From positions 43,303 to 107,302 of the forward strand of contig NZ_JANXCG010000093.1 of the NCBI RefSeq assembly GCF_025060375.1: 64,000 nt of DNA. Reading direction: 5' to 3'. Source of the DNA: Meiothermus sp. GTDB taxonomy: Bacteria > Deinococcota > Deinococci > Deinococcales > Thermaceae. Position numbers and translations under genes: made by a program. Below are positions 26,731 through 37,716 of this stretch, in pieces. The notes under the pieces are model-generated. The model ran no database searches. It saw nothing but the letters and a program-made list of their open reading frames with translations, and was not told where the DNA came from. Within the stretch, counting starts at the first letter, position 1; every line of letters begins with the position of its first letter.

Positions 26731-27818
26731 GTTCTCGGGACTGGCCGACCCGCTATGTAGACCTCCTCAAGGTCAAAATTCTCGTCCAGCACCAGCATAT
26801 CCGCAGGCCCTCCCACGGTTAGCCCCTCAGCCAGCCCCAGGTAGCGGGCCGGTCGGAGCGCGGTCATGTCCACCGCCTCCACCAGGGAAAAGCCCCAGCG
26901 GAGCAGGTTTCGCAGGGCCTGGTACTGGGTCAGGGTGCTCCCGGCCAGAGCACCGTTGGGGAGGAACACCCCCCCAGCCCGCCGGATTACCCTAAGCCGT
27001 CCCAGGCGATACTCCCCCTCTGGCATCCCAGCAGCGGCCACCGCATCGGTCACCGCATAGACCTGGGGCAAGGCCCGGGCCAACAACCGGAGCACCGCCG
27101 GGTGCAGATGCAGACCATCCGGAATCACCTCGGCCCAAATGCCGCGCTCCAGCGCCAGACCCACCACCCCAGGGGCGCGGTGGTGCAGGGGAGACATGGC
27201 GTTGAGGAGGTGGGTAAAACCTTCCGCACCGGCCTCCAGGGCGGCTCGAGCCTCCTCATAGGTGGCCCGGGTGTGGCCCTGCTGCACCCGAACCCCCCGG
27301 GCCCGCAGGAAGGCAATCAGCTCCAAGGCACCGGGCAGCTCAGGGGCCAGGGTCACGACCCGGACGGGGGCCAAGGCCAGCAGGCGCTCCATCACCCCTA
27401 AATCCGGCAGAAGGGGGTAGGGCGGCTGGGCCCCTAGCCGCTCGGGGTGGATAAAGGGACCCTCGAGGTGCACCCCCACCACCCGAGCCTCGCCGGGGCG
27501 CGGCTCCTGCATCACCGCCCGAACTGCCAGCAAGGCGGCCTCCAGGTCCTCCAAAGGGGCCGTCACGGTGGTTGCCAGAAGGGCTGTGGTGCCGTGTTGG
27601 GCATGAAAGCGGGCCATCCGCCGCAACGCCGCCTCACCCCCCATCACATCAGCCCCACCCCCTCCGTGCACATGGAGGTCCACAAGCCCAGGCAGAATGC
27701 GACGCCCCGAGGGCCCCGAAGCCCCTAGGGGTACAATCGCCCGAACCATGGCATCAAACTCCACCCGTGCATGGAAGCACCGCCCGGCAGCAAGAACCAG
27801 CCCCTCTAAAACCCTCAT
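26727..27818 (-). CDS. nagA: N-acetylglucosamine-6-phosphate deacetylase
   Basis: ILPGLVDLHVHGGGGADVM; VHLEGPFIHPERLGAQPP; VQQGHTRATYEEA; TDAVAAAGMPEG. Confidence 0.92.
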   Translation of the reverse strand: MRVLEGLVLAAGRCFHARVEFDAMVRAIVPLGASGPSGRRILPGLVDLHVHGGGGADVMGGEAALRRMARFHAQHGTTALLATTVTAPLEDLEAALLAVRAVMQEPRPGEARVVGVHLEGPFIHPERLGAQPPYPLLPDLGVMERLLALAPVRVVTLAPELPGALELIAFLRARGVRVQQGHTRATYEEARAALEAGAEGFTHLLNAMSPLHHRAPGVVGLALERGIWAEVIPDGLHLHPAVLRLLARALPQVYAVTDAVAAAGMPEGEYRLGRLRVIRRAGGVFLPNGALAGSTLTQYQALRNLLRWGFSLVEAVDMTALRPARYLGLAEGLTVGGPADMLVLDENFDLEEVYIAGRPVPRT

Positions 27819-29365
27819 TCCTCCCCTTCCCGCACCAGGCGCCACGATGGGCATAGCCCCAAAAGGTCTGGGCCGCACAGCTTAGGGGGGGCCCACTCCA
27901 GCTTCACCCCAGGCAGGCTAGGGGCAAAAAAACGCTGCCACAGCCCCTGGGCCAAAGGGGTGAGGCGCTGACCCACAAGCCGCTCGGCCACCCACAGGAA
28001 ATCGTCCAACCCCCCGCCGCGAGACGGCGCCCCCAGCTCCCGGGCAAGCTCGGCCTCCACCTCCGGCCGCACCCGGCTGGCGTAGAGCCAGTCTTCCACA
28101 AGCCGAAAAAAGTGGGCCTCGGCCAGGGGCACCGGATCGTCGCCGAAAAGAGCGCAGACCCCCACCGCCAGGGCACTGCCCAGGCTGTTGGCCGCACTGC
28201 CCCAGGCCGCAAAACCGGCCAGCCCGGGTAGGCTTATGGAGGGCAGCAAGAACTGAACGAAGCGGTGTTCAGCCTGACCATAGTAGGCCAAGTCAGCCAC
28301 CGCCACCATCCGGCCGGTGGCCTGGTCGGCCACCAGCCGGTCCACCAGCTCCGGCAGGTAGCGCTCGGGCGTGTCCACCCCCTCGTAATCGGGCTGACGC
28401 AGCCCCTGCCGAAGGGCTGGAGCATTCACCGCCAGGACCAGGTCAGCCTCCTCCAGCGACCCCGCCTGCACCCCCCCCAGCGCCCGAAGCTGGGCCCTAA
28501 CCAGCCCCCCAAGGCTTCGGTCCTGGAACAGGAGCTCAGCCTGCTCAGCCCGCGAGCTGGGGTAGCGCAGCAGCACCTTGGTCTTCCGCCCCGCCTGCTG
28601 CAGTAGGGCTCGAGCCAAAAGGAGAAGCGGCGCCTCGGCCCCACCTGGGTAGATATCGGCCTCCCCCCAGAGCCCCAGCTCGTCCAGACGGGCCGAGAGG
28701 CGGCGGGCCTCCTGGTGGGGCAGGCCGTAGGGGGTGGGGTTGTCCAGGGTTAGGGCCAGGTACTCCAGCACCCCTGCGTGGAGCAAATCTATGGCCGCCT
28801 GGTGCAGGGCGTGGTTGCGCTCCCGCGCCTGCAACCAGCTCTGGAGGGCCTCTTTGTGCAGATGCAGCCTGGCCCGGTCCAGTTCGGTCAGGGCCTCACG
28901 GGTGTCCTTGCCCATGGCCTGAAGGCGCTCCAGGCGGTCGGCCCACTCGGAAAAGCGCGCCCGCACAGGGTCTGCTTCGGCAGAAGGGTGCCTCGCAAAA
29001 GCGACGCCGGGCTGGACCACCGCAGGCCCCACCACACCGTGGGCCAGGATGCGCAGGTGGGGGTAGCTGCGCTTGAGGTCGCGCAGTACCTCGAGCCGGG
29101 CTAAAACCTCCTCCAGCCTGTCGGCGGCACCCTGAGGGGAGCCTGGCCCGCCCAGGCAGAGGGCCTCCAAGGAGACCAGGGCCACATCCGCCGCAGGGGC
29201 CTCCCGCCACAACCACTCGGCCAAGGCCATCAGGTAGCTCGGCCCTTCCCCACGGCCCAAAAGCTCCGAGGGAGGCACGTGCAGGAGGAGCCCAGCTACC
29301 CGGGCCACCACCTGAGGGAACTCCAGGTGCACCGGGTCCGAAGGCAACAACAGCACGCGCCTCAT
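27815..29365 (-). CDS. DUF4127 family protein
   Basis: MRRVLLLPSDPVHLEFPQVVARVAG...; gene size and context; overlaps nagA start by 4 nt. Confidence 0.7.
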   Translation of the reverse strand: MRRVLLLPSDPVHLEFPQVVARVAGLLLHVPPSELLGRGEGPSYLMALAEWLWREAPAADVALVSLEALCLGGPGSPQGAADRLEEVLARLEVLRDLKRSYPHLRILAHGVVGPAVVQPGVAFARHPSAEADPVRARFSEWADRLERLQAMGKDTREALTELDRARLHLHKEALQSWLQARERNHALHQAAIDLLHAGVLEYLALTLDNPTPYGLPHQEARRLSARLDELGLWGEADIYPGGAEAPLLLLARALLQQAGRKTKVLLRYPSSRAEQAELLFQDRSLGGLVRAQLRALGGVQAGSLEEADLVLAVNAPALRQGLRQPDYEGVDTPERYLPELVDRLVADQATGRMVAVADLAYYGQAEHRFVQFLLPSISLPGLAGFAAWGSAANSLGSALAVGVCALFGDDPVPLAEAHFFRLVEDWLYASRVRPEVEAELARELGAPSRGGGLDDFLWVAERLVGQRLTPLAQGLWQRFFAPSLPGVKLEWAPPKLCGPDLLGLCPSWRLVREGEE

Positions 29366-29450
29366 AAGGTTCTCCCCCAATCTACAGGCCGATTCCCACC
29401 AACGAAAAGGCCAGGCCGCCCGCCTGGCAAAAATGCCTCCGCGCGAAGCC

Positions 29451-30437
29451 TCAGACCCGGATGTTAACCCGGGCCCCGCTCTCAAAGAGGTGAATGGAGT
29501 CAATGAAGCGCACCACCCGGGTTTTGTAGCCCATCACAATCGAGTGGGTGCGGGCTCCGCCGCCAAAATAGCGCACCCCTTCCAGAAGCTCGCCGTGGGT
29601 GATGCCGGTCGCCGAGAACACAATTTGCTGGCCGGGGGCCAGATCGTTGGTCCGGTAGATTCTACCCTCGTCTACCCCCATGGCCCGAAGCCGCTGCCGC
29701 TGCTCCTCGTTTTCCGGCAGGAAGCGCCCTTGTATCTCGCCCCCCATGCACTTGAGGGCCGCAGCGGCCAGGACCCCCTCCGGGGCCCCCCCGCTGCCCA
29801 TCATGGCGTGCACCCCGGTACCCCGCACAGCCACCGCCACCGCCGCCACCACATCGCCATCGGCAATGAGCTTCACCCTGGCCCCGGCCTGCCGCACCTC
29901 CCTGATGAGCCTTTCATGTCTGGGCCTGTCCAGGATGACCACCACCAGGTCCTCCACCTTGCGCTGCAAGGCATCGGCAATGATGCGCAGATTGGCCTCC
30001 ACCGGGTAGTCCAGGCTCACCTTGCCCGCAGCCGGGGGGCCTACCACCAGCTTCTGCATGTACATGTCGGGCGCGCCCACCAAGCCCCCCTTTTCGCTGA
30101 TGGCAATCACCGTGATAGCGTTGGGAAGTCCCTTGGCCGTGATGTTGGTGCCCTCCACCGGGTCCACCGCAATGTCCACCTCAGGTCCGCCCCGCCCCAG
30201 CACCTCGCCGATGTAGAGCATGGGGGCCTCGTCCATCTCCCCTTCGCCGATGACCACCCGGCCCCGGATGGGCAGCTCCGAGAGAACCTGGCGCATGGCC
30301 TCGGTTCCGGCTGCGTCCACCGCCTCTTTATCCCCCATGCCGGCCAGGCGGCTGGCGGCCAGAGCAGCTTGTTCCGTGACCCGGGCCACCTCGAGCACCA
30401 AAAGCCGTTCAATATCCATGTCCACGTTGACTTCCAT
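29451..30437 (-). CDS. glpX: Class II fructose-1,6-bisphosphatase
   Basis: [61 protein letters not shown]. Confidence 0.95.
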   Translation of the reverse strand: MEVNVDMDIERLLVLEVARVTEQAALAASRLAGMGDKEAVDAAGTEAMRQVLSELPIRGRVVIGEGEMDEAPMLYIGEVLGRGGPEVDIAVDPVEGTNITAKGLPNAITVIAISEKGGLVGAPDMYMQKLVVGPPAAGKVSLDYPVEANLRIIADALQRKVEDLVVVILDRPRHERLIREVRQAGARVKLIADGDVVAAVAVAVRGTGVHAMMGSGGAPEGVLAAAALKCMGGEIQGRFLPENEEQRQRLRAMGVDEGRIYRTNDLAPGQQIVFSATGITHGELLEGVRYFGGGARTHSIVMGYKTRVVRFIDSIHLFESGARVNIRV

Positions 30438-30495
30438 GCCTCGAGCTTACCAGGCCTGGCCCAGGCGCGGCCTTGGTAGCCCTTCCAAGGCGACC

Positions 30496-31122
30496 TCAGG
30501 GCCGGTGGCGGTGCCAGAGGGTCTGGGCCAGGTCGGAAGGCGAGACCCCCCGCTCGGCCAAGGCGAACAGCAGGTGAAAAACCAGATCAGCAGCCTCCCA
30601 GACCAGCGCCTCTTTCTCCGAGTTCTTGGCCGCAATGATGACCTCCCCCGCCTCCTCACCCACCTTCTTCAGGACACGATCCAACCCAGCCTGGTGCAGC
30701 TTGGCCACATAGGAGCCCTCGGGCAGGGAGGATATGCGCTCCAAAATGGTCTGGTAGACCCTCTCCAGCACCTCGCCCAAAGGAGGGTGGGCGGGGCCTC
30801 CCTCCTCCCCCAGGGGGTGGTGGAAGCAGCTCTCCGCCCCAGTGTGGCAGGCCGGCCCGTGGGGCACCACCCGGTACAAAACCGCGTCCTGATCGCAATC
30901 CAGGAGCACCTCCAGCACCTCCTGACCGTGGCCCGAGGTCTGGCCCTTGACCCAAAGCGCCTGTCGGCTGCGGCTGAAGAAGGTGCTCCTGCGGGTCCTC
31001 AGCGTCCCCTCCAGGGCCTCCCGGTTGGCGTAGGCCAGGGTTAGCACCCTCCCCGTGCGGGCGTCCTGGACGACCACCGGAACCAAGCCATCGGGGCCAA
31101 AGCGAACGTCGTCTAGGTTCAT
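30496..31122 (-). CDS. hisIE: Bifunctional phosphoribosyl-AMP cyclohydrolase / phosphoribosyl-ATP pyrophosphatase
   Basis: [72 protein letters not shown]. Confidence 0.94.
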   Translation of the reverse strand: MNLDDVRFGPDGLVPVVVQDARTGRVLTLAYANREALEGTLRTRRSTFFSRSRQALWVKGQTSGHGQEVLEVLLDCDQDAVLYRVVPHGPACHTGAESCFHHPLGEEGGPAHPPLGEVLERVYQTILERISSLPEGSYVAKLHQAGLDRVLKKVGEEAGEVIIAAKNSEKEALVWEAADLVFHLLFALAERGVSPSDLAQTLWHRHRP

Positions 31123-31138
31123 GCGGTTAGCATATCGC

Positions 31139-31894
31139 CTAGCGCCGCACGGGAATGCCCCGCCGGGCCAGGTAGGCTTTTAGCTCGGGAATGGCGATTT
31201 CCCCAAAGTGGAAGACGCTGGCCGCCAGGGCCGCATCGGCCATACCTTCCTGGAAAACCTCCGCAAAGTGCTCCATGCGACCGGCCCCACCCGAAGCGAC
31301 CACAGGCACCCCCACAGCGGCCGAGACCGCCCGGCAAAGCTCCAGGTCAAAGCCGTCCTTGGTGCCATCCCTGTCCATGCTGGTCAGGAGAATCTCCCCA
31401 GCCCCAAGCGCCGCCCCCCGCTCAGCCCAGGCCACCGCGTCGAGCCCGGTAGGCACCCGCCCCCCAGCCACGTAGACCTCCCATGAGGAGCCCCTTCTGC
31501 GGGCGTCGATTGCCAGCACCACCGCCTGGCGGCCAAAGTGGTCGGCGAGCTCTTGGATCAGCTCCGGCCGCCTCACCGCGGCGGAGTTGAGCGAAATCTT
31601 GTCAGCCCCGGCCATGAGCAGGGCTCGAGCGTCCTCCCGGCTGCGAACACCCCCCCCCACCGTGAAGGGGATGAAGACCTGCTCAGCCACCTGGGCGGCG
31701 ATATCCAGCATGATTCCGCGCCCCTCGTGGGTTGCGCTGATGTCCAAGAAGACCAGCTCATCGGCCCCGGCCTGGCCGTAGGCCCTGGCCGCCTCCACCG
31801 GATCGCCCGCGTCGCGCAGATTGACAAAGTTAACCCCCTTGACCACCCGTCCAGCGTGAACGTCCAGGCAGGGGATGATGCGCCGGGCCAGCAC
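31139..31894 (-). CDS. hisF: Imidazole glycerol phosphate synthase subunit HisF
   Basis: [23 protein letters not shown]...; [19 protein letters not shown] start. Confidence 0.94.
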   Translation of the reverse strand: MLARRIIPCLDVHAGRVVKGVNFVNLRDAGDPVEAARAYGQAGADELVFLDISATHEGRGIMLDIAAQVAEQVFIPFTVGGGVRSREDARALLMAGADKISLNSAAVRRPELIQELADHFGRQAVVLAIDARRRGSSWEVYVAGGRVPTGLDAVAWAERGAALGAGEILLTSMDRDGTKDGFDLELCRAVSAAVGVPVVASGGAGRMEHFAEVFQEGMADAALAASVFHFGEIAIPELKAYLARRGIPVRR

Positions 31895-31926
31895 GAGGGT
31901 GATTCTGGACTCTTGGGGGCCGCGGG

Positions 31927-33171
31927 TCAAGGGCCCAGCACCAGAAGGCTCAGCACCTCCACGTGGTGGGTGAAGGGGTAGAAGTCGTAAGGACGGGCAA
32001 AGGCCAGCCGATACCCCCCCTGAACCAGACGCCCTACGTCGCGGGCCCAGGTAACGGGGTCGCAGGCAATGTAGAGAACACGCTCGGGACGCCCCTCGAG
32101 CAACGCTCGAACCACCTCCGCCGACAACCCCGCCCGGGGCGGGTTGACCGCCACCAGCTCCGCTGGAAGGAGGCGGGGCAGCACCCTGGCATCGTCCCGA
32201 TGAAAAACCAGGTTCTCCACCCCCATCCGCCTTCGGTCGGCCTCGCCCCGCCCTACCGCGTCGCGGCTGATCTCTACCGCCACCACCTCCTCAAAGCGAG
32301 GGGCCAGGTGCAGGCTCAACACCCCGCTTCCCGCATACAGCTCCACCGCCTTGCGCCCACTGCCCGCAAGGCGGGCGGCCTCCTGGTAGAGCCTTCCAGC
32401 CGCTCTGGGGTTGACCTGGGCAAAGCTTTGGACGCTGACGGTGGCGCAAACACCCCCGAACTCCTCCAGCAGGCCCACCTCGCCCCCCAGGGGGCGCACC
32501 AGGCCGCGGAAGCGTCCCTTGGGGCTTGCCTCAGCCCAGACCACCCCGGCCACGCCCTCCCGCAGGAGGGCCTGGGCGTCCCTCCTCAGAGGGCGCGGTG
32601 CTCCGCCAACCAAAGCTACCAGAACGCGGCCCTCGTAGAGCGAGGCCCGCAACGCCACCTCATCCAAGCCTCCCAGGGGCCAGCCCCTTAGGAGGTGAAA
32701 AACGGGCTCCATGGGCTTTGCGATAAGGGGGTCGTAATCAACCCGCAGGAGCTCGTGGGTGCCAGGGTACCGGTAGGCCAGCCCTCCTAGGGGGTGGAGG
32801 GCGTACTGGGCTGCGGTGCGGTAGTGGAGACCCAGCTCAGGGCCGTAAGGGGGGCTGGGCTCTATGGGGGCTGGCTCGAGATCCAGCTTAGCGACGCGGG
32901 CCAGCGCCTCCCGAACCAACCCCTGCTTCAGGGGAAGCTGGGCCGGATAGACCAGGGGCAGGTCGGCAGAGGGGGGGAGGAAACCGGTGTAGCGCTCGGG
33001 GTGGGCCTCCAGGATGCGGGCCACACGCCCTTCAAGGTGATTCTTGCTCGGCCGTAACTCGGCCTCCACCACCTCCCCGGGAAGCCCCCCACGCACCAAA
33101 GCGACCCCCCCTGGGGTCCGGGCCAACCCCAGTCCGCCAGGCACCAGCTTCTCAATGTGTAGCCTGAACAC
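31927..33171 (-). CDS. TrmA/RlmD-like class I SAM-dependent RNA methyltransferase with TRAM domain
   Basis: [69 protein letters not shown]. Confidence 0.87.
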   Translation of the reverse strand: MFRLHIEKLVPGGLGLARTPGGVALVRGGLPGEVVEAELRPSKNHLEGRVARILEAHPERYTGFLPPSADLPLVYPAQLPLKQGLVREALARVAKLDLEPAPIEPSPPYGPELGLHYRTAAQYALHPLGGLAYRYPGTHELLRVDYDPLIAKPMEPVFHLLRGWPLGGLDEVALRASLYEGRVLVALVGGAPRPLRRDAQALLREGVAGVVWAEASPKGRFRGLVRPLGGEVGLLEEFGGVCATVSVQSFAQVNPRAAGRLYQEAARLAGSGRKAVELYAGSGVLSLHLAPRFEEVVAVEISRDAVGRGEADRRRMGVENLVFHRDDARVLPRLLPAELVAVNPPRAGLSAEVVRALLEGRPERVLYIACDPVTWARDVGRLVQGGYRLAFARPYDFYPFTHHVEVLSLLVLGP

Positions 33172-33219
33172 CAGTCTACCTTACCCTAACCAGCGTATAC
33201 CTAAGCCCCAAGGGGAAGG

Positions 33220-33248
33220 TTGACGCAGACCGTCCACTGGGGAATAAT
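33220..33248 (+). promoter_or_regulatory. Promoter of TRAP-TAXI operon
   Basis: TTGACG-17 bp-AATAAT upstream of the ATG at 33273. Confidence 0.55.
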
Positions 33249-33272
33249 CAACCCGGTTGAGGAGGGAGATTC

Positions 33273-34220
33273 ATGAGAAGACGGCTCCTTTTCTTGGCCG
33301 CGCTGGCCCTGGCGGGCCCGGCGCTGGCACAAACCTTCATCACCATCGGTTCGGGAAGCACCACGGGGGTTTACTTCCCCGTGGCCACCGGAATTGCCAG
33401 GCTGGTCAACGACGCCAACATCGGCGTGCGGGCCAACGCCCGCTCCACCGGCGGTTCGGTCTTCAACATCAACGCCATCGCCTCCGGGGAGTTGCAGATG
33501 GGCCTGGCCCAAAACGACATCGCCTACTACGCCTACCAGGGCTGTTGCATCCCCGCCTTTGATGGGAGGGCGGTCCGGTCCATCCGGGCAGTGGGTATCC
33601 TCTACCCCGAGGTGGTGCACGTGGTGGCCCGGGCTGGCGCGGGAATCAACACCATCGCCGACCTTAGGGGCAAGCGGGTGGTCATCGGCGATGTGGGCTC
33701 TGGCACCGAGCAAAACGCCCGGCAGATTCTGGAGGCCTACGGCCTCAGCCTGAGCGACCTCCGCGAGGCCATCCGGGTCAACCCCAACAACGCCCTGGCC
33801 CTGATGCAGGACGGCCGCGCCGACGCTTTCTTCTTCACCGGGGGGCTGGGTGCTTCCGTAGTTGGCCAAGCCGCTCAGACCCTCCGCATCCAGCTCGTTG
33901 AGGTGGAGTACCGCCGGGTCCAGGAGCTGGCCAGGAAGTACCCCTTCTACCGGGCCTTCAACATCGACGGAGGGGTCTACCGGGGCGTGGACGTGACCAC
34001 CCCCTCTGTGGCGGTGCTCTCAATGTGGCTGGCCGCTGAAGGCGTGAGCGCGGACGTGGTCTACAACATGATGAAGGCCACCTTCGACAACCCCGAGTTC
34101 AAATCCATCCACCCCAACCTGCAGCGCTTCTTCAACCTGAACACCGCAGCGCGCAACCTCCCTATCCCGCTCCACCCTGGGGCCGAGCGGTACTACAGGG
34201 AAAAGGGCGTCATCCGCTAA
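33273..34220 (+). CDS. TAXI-family TRAP transporter solute-binding protein
   Basis: Signal peptide; TFITIGSGSTTGVYFPVATGIARLVND; ANARSTGGSVFNI. Confidence 0.92.
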   Translation: MRRRLLFLAALALAGPALAQTFITIGSGSTTGVYFPVATGIARLVNDANIGVRANARSTGGSVFNINAIASGELQMGLAQNDIAYYAYQGCCIPAFDGRAVRSIRAVGILYPEVVHVVARAGAGINTIADLRGKRVVIGDVGSGTEQNARQILEAYGLSLSDLREAIRVNPNNALALMQDGRADAFFFTGGLGASVVGQAAQTLRIQLVEVEYRRVQELARKYPFYRAFNIDGGVYRGVDVTTPSVAVLSMWLAAEGVSADVVYNMMKATFDNPEFKSIHPNLQRFFNLNTAARNLPIPLHPGAERYYREKGVIR

Positions 34221-34234
34221 ACCCTTCCCCCAGC

Positions 34235-34262
34235 GGGGCCGACCTGGGTCGGCCCCTTTCTT
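34235..34262 (+). terminator. Terminator between TAXI binding protein and permease genes
   Basis: GGGGCCGACctgGGTCGGCCCC followed by TTTCTTTT. Confidence 0.7.
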
Positions 34263-34336
34263 TTGGCGGTTTGGTGTAAAACAGTGCCAGTTTTGCTCGA
34301 GCCGCCCCCCTCCTGGGCTCGAGCCGGAGGTTCCGC

Positions 34337-36382
34337 ATGAGAGACAACGAGCAAACCCAGGCCCAGCAGATGGTGGAGGAGGTTGAGCTGGGTGGGCGCA
34401 GGCCCACCGGCGTAGCCCGCTGGATTATCCTGGGCCTGGCGGTGGGCTGGAGCCTTTTTCAGGTCTGGGCCACCTGGGTGGGCTCCCTCGACGCCCTGTT
34501 CTTCCGGGCAGCCCATCTGGCCTTCGCCTTCGCCCTGGTCTTCCTGGTATACCCCTTCAGCAGAAAAAGCCCTCGGGAACGCATCCCCCTTTTTGACTGG
34601 GTGCTGGGCCTCACCGCCACCCTCTCCGCAGGCTACGTAATGTGGCAGTACAAGGAGATGATAGAGGTGCGCGGCGGCCTGGCCAACCAGACCGACCTGG
34701 TGGTGGGCAGCGTCACCATCCTGATGCTCCTGCTGGCTGGCTGGCGGGCCCTGGGACCCGCCATGCCCATCATCACCGTGCTCTTTATGCTCTTCGCCCT
34801 CACCGGTCCGCAAGGGCTTCTGCAGGGGCAGCTCCCGGGCCTGCTGGGCCAGCTCCACGCTGGGGTTCAGTGGCGCTCCCTGGTGAGCCAGCTTTTCATG
34901 AACGCTTCGGACAGCATCTGGGGAACCCCCCTAGGGGTGGCCGCCCGCACGGTCTTTGTCTTCGTGCTCTTCGGCGCGATTTTGGAGCGGGCTGGGGCCG
35001 GCAAGTGGTTTACCGACCTGGCCTTTAGCCTCCTAGGTGGGGTGCGGGGCGGCCCGGCCAAGGCCTCCATCGTTTCCTCGGCGCTCACCGGCGTGGTCTC
35101 GGGCTCCTCCATCTCCAACGTGGTGACCAGCGGTACCTTTACCATTCCAGCCATGCGCCGGGCCGGCTATTCGCCGGAGAAAGCCGGTGCTGTGGAGGTC
35201 GCGGCCAGTTCCAACGGCCAGCTCATGCCCCCTGTAATGGGGGCAGCCGCCTTCATCATGGCTGACTTCCTGGGGGTACCCTACTCGGCCCTGGTGCTGA
35301 TGGCGATGGTCCCCGCGCTTCTGGCCTACCTCACCCTCTTTATCCTGGTGGACCTGGAAGCGGCCAAGCTGGGGCTGCGGGGCCTGCCCCGTTCAGAGCT
35401 ACCCCGCTTCGGGCCAACCCTGCGGGCTGGGGTCCACTATGTCCTGCCGCTGGGCTACCTGCTCTACGCCCTGCTGGTGGCTGGGCTGTCCCCCGAGCGG
35501 GCTGCGCTCAACACCATCTTCATGATGATTGGGGTGGTCCTCGTGCAGGAGCTCTACCGCGCCTGGAAGCGCGGGGCGGGTTGGGCGGCGGGCCTGGGCT
35601 CTTTCTTCCGAATCCTCGTGGACGGCTTTGCCAATGGGGCCCGCAACATGGTGGGCATTGCCGTAGCCACCGCTCTGGCGGGCATCATCATTGCGGTGGT
35701 CCTCATCACCAACATCGGCTTTGGTCTGGCCGACCTCCTGCAGACCATCTCCGGAGGAAACCTGCTCCTTACCCTTTTCCTGGCCCAGATCATCAGCCTG
35801 GTGCTCGGAATGGGTCTGCCCACCACTGCAAACTATGTGGTCATGGCCAGCCTGGTGGTTCCGGTGATCACCAGAATCGCCCAACAGAGCGGCGTGGACT
35901 ACGGCGCTTTGGTCTTCTCAGGAATTGAGGTGCCTGTCCTCAAGATCGTAGCCCACATGTTCGCCTTCTACTTCGGCATTATGGCCGACTCCACCCCCCC
36001 AGTAGCGCTGGCGGCCTACGCCGCCTCGGCAATTGCTCGGAGCAACCCTTTCCAAACCGGGGTCCAGGGGTTCGTCTACGAACTGCGCACGGCCCTCCTG
36101 GCCTACATGGTCTTCTTCAACCCCGGCCTGCTGCTCATCGGGGTGGAGGGCTTCCTCGAGGGAGCCCGCATCATTCTCACCGCCCTGATAGGGCTTGCGG
36201 CCTTCTCCGGGGCCACCCTGGGCTACCTCTGGGGCCCGGCCAACCCCCTCCAGCGCCTGCTCTACCTGGGTGCAGCCTTCTTGCTGATACCCAACAACCC
36301 CCAGCTGGAAGTTATAGGGCTCCTGCTGATGGGGCTGGCGCTCCTATGGCAGAGGTTCTCCCAAGGGCCCGCACGGGCATGA
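34337..36382 (+). CDS. TRAP transporter fused permease (4TM + 12TM)
   Basis: Many TM segments; SGSSISNVVTSGTFTIPAMRRAGYSPEKAGAVEVAASSNGQLMPPVMGAAAFIMA. Confidence 0.92.
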   Translation: MRDNEQTQAQQMVEEVELGGRRPTGVARWIILGLAVGWSLFQVWATWVGSLDALFFRAAHLAFAFALVFLVYPFSRKSPRERIPLFDWVLGLTATLSAGYVMWQYKEMIEVRGGLANQTDLVVGSVTILMLLLAGWRALGPAMPIITVLFMLFALTGPQGLLQGQLPGLLGQLHAGVQWRSLVSQLFMNASDSIWGTPLGVAARTVFVFVLFGAILERAGAGKWFTDLAFSLLGGVRGGPAKASIVSSALTGVVSGSSISNVVTSGTFTIPAMRRAGYSPEKAGAVEVAASSNGQLMPPVMGAAAFIMADFLGVPYSALVLMAMVPALLAYLTLFILVDLEAAKLGLRGLPRSELPRFGPTLRAGVHYVLPLGYLLYALLVAGLSPERAALNTIFMMIGVVLVQELYRAWKRGAGWAAGLGSFFRILVDGFANGARNMVGIAVATALAGIIIAVVLITNIGFGLADLLQTISGGNLLLTLFLAQIISLVLGMGLPTTANYVVMASLVVPVITRIAQQSGVDYGALVFSGIEVPVLKIVAHMFAFYFGIMADSTPPVALAAYAASAIARSNPFQTGVQGFVYELRTALLAYMVFFNPGLLLIGVEGFLEGARIILTALIGLAAFSGATLGYLWGPANPLQRLLYLGAAFLLIPNNPQLEVIGLLLMGLALLWQRFSQGPARA

Positions 36383-36828
36383 GGCTCTACATAGGAGCGC
36401 TCCTCGACCCTGCCGCCCCAGTGGCAGCGCGGCGTCTGGGCCTGCTCCAGCTCAGCCTTCTGGCCCTGGTCCCGCAAGCCTTCCACCTGCTCCTGGCGGC
36501 TTGGGCCCTCCCCGACCTGAGGGGCCTATCGGAGGGAGCGGTCTGGGGGGTAGGGGGTTTTTCCCTCCTCCTGCTGGGGCTTATCCTGGCGCTTAGGTGG
36601 CGGGCCCGGGGGAGCAAACTGGCCCTGGCCCGGCGGGTCTTTCTAGACGCCCTGTGGCTGGGAACCGCTGGGCTTTGCGCCTTGGTCCTAGGCCGGATGG
36701 GGCAGGAAGCGGCTGCGCTAGGGCTTGGAGGACTGGGCCTGCTCGGGTACGGAGCGGGTTGGCTTAGGCTTTGGTTTGCGCTGGGCCAGGCGGAGCCACC
36801 AGGGCGAGGCCCCTGGAGGAGGCCCTAG
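36379..36828 (+). CDS. Hypothetical membrane protein
   Basis: ATGA overlap with TRAP permease; four hydrophobic segments; convergent overlap with the patatin-like gene. Confidence 0.5.
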   Translation: MRLYIGALLDPAAPVAARRLGLLQLSLLALVPQAFHLLLAAWALPDLRGLSEGAVWGVGGFSLLLLGLILALRWRARGSKLALARRVFLDALWLGTAGLCALVLGRMGQEAAALGLGGLGLLGYGAGWLRLWFALGQAEPPGRGPWRRP

Positions 36829-37623
36829 AAGCTGCTGTATCCGGGGCAGGGCCTCCTCAGCCCGGATGCGGCCCAGCTCGTAGGCTCGCTCGGCCTGGGT
36901 GGGGTCGAAGGTCTCAATGGGGGGATCGGCAGCCAGGGCAATGCTCAGGTCAGCCTGGGCCAGGGCCAGGCTCAACAGGCGGCGGCGTGAGGCCTCACCG
37001 GCCTGGAGGGCCGCCTCGAGCGCACTTCTGGGCTCGCTCGCCGCCGGCTTGTTGGAGACATCCACCGCCACCACCGGCCCCAGCCCCAAGGCTCTGGCAG
37101 CGGTGACCGGAACCTTCTCCGCTACATCGCCATCCACCAAACACCGTCCGTGCCAGCGCACCGGGGGAAAAACACTGGGAACCGCGCTGCTGGCGGCCAG
37201 GGCTTCCGCCACCGGCCCGGTCTTGAGCATGACCAGCTCACCGGTGTGAAGATCGCAGGCCTGGATAACCAGAGGAATAGGGCTCTCCTCAATGCGCAGG
37301 TCGCCAAAGAGGGCACGAAAGCCCTGGCGAATCTTACTCCCCTCGGCCAGGTAGGGCCTGCGCAGGAACTCCACCAGGCGGAGCACCTGGTGAAGGGCAT
37401 CGTTCTTCTGCAGCCGCTCGAGCTCGGGGTCTCTAAGCCACTCGGCTAGCTCCACAGGGCGCATCTGCCGGCCAAAAGCGTACATCGCGGCGGCCAAGGC
37501 TCCAGCCGAGCTTCCGGCCAGGCCCACCACGGGTATCCGGGCTTCACGCAGCACGTCCAGAAGCGCCAGATGGGCAATACCCCGCACACCTCCTCCCCCC
37601 AAGGCCAGCACGATACCTCTCAT
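36718..37623 (-). CDS. Patatin-like phospholipase (RssA-like)
   Basis: LALGGGGVRGIAHLALLDVL; GLAGSSAGALAAAMYAFG; LVDGDVAEKVPV. Confidence 0.9.
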   Translation of the reverse strand: MRGIVLALGGGGVRGIAHLALLDVLREARIPVVGLAGSSAGALAAAMYAFGRQMRPVELAEWLRDPELERLQKNDALHQVLRLVEFLRRPYLAEGSKIRQGFRALFGDLRIEESPIPLVIQACDLHTGELVMLKTGPVAEALAASSAVPSVFPPVRWHGRCLVDGDVAEKVPVTAARALGLGPVVAVDVSNKPAASEPRSALEAALQAGEASRRRLLSLALAQADLSIALAADPPIETFDPTQAERAYELGRIRAEEALPRIQQLLGPPPGASPWWLRLAQRKPKPKPTRSVPEQAQSSKP

Positions 37624-37716
37624 AGGGGCCATGGTAGCAGAAGCCCAAGCCTGGTGGGGCAAGGGTCTTTTCATTTCGGCTCCACCCCCAAGAAACTGGG
37701 GTAGCATAAAGCCGCT

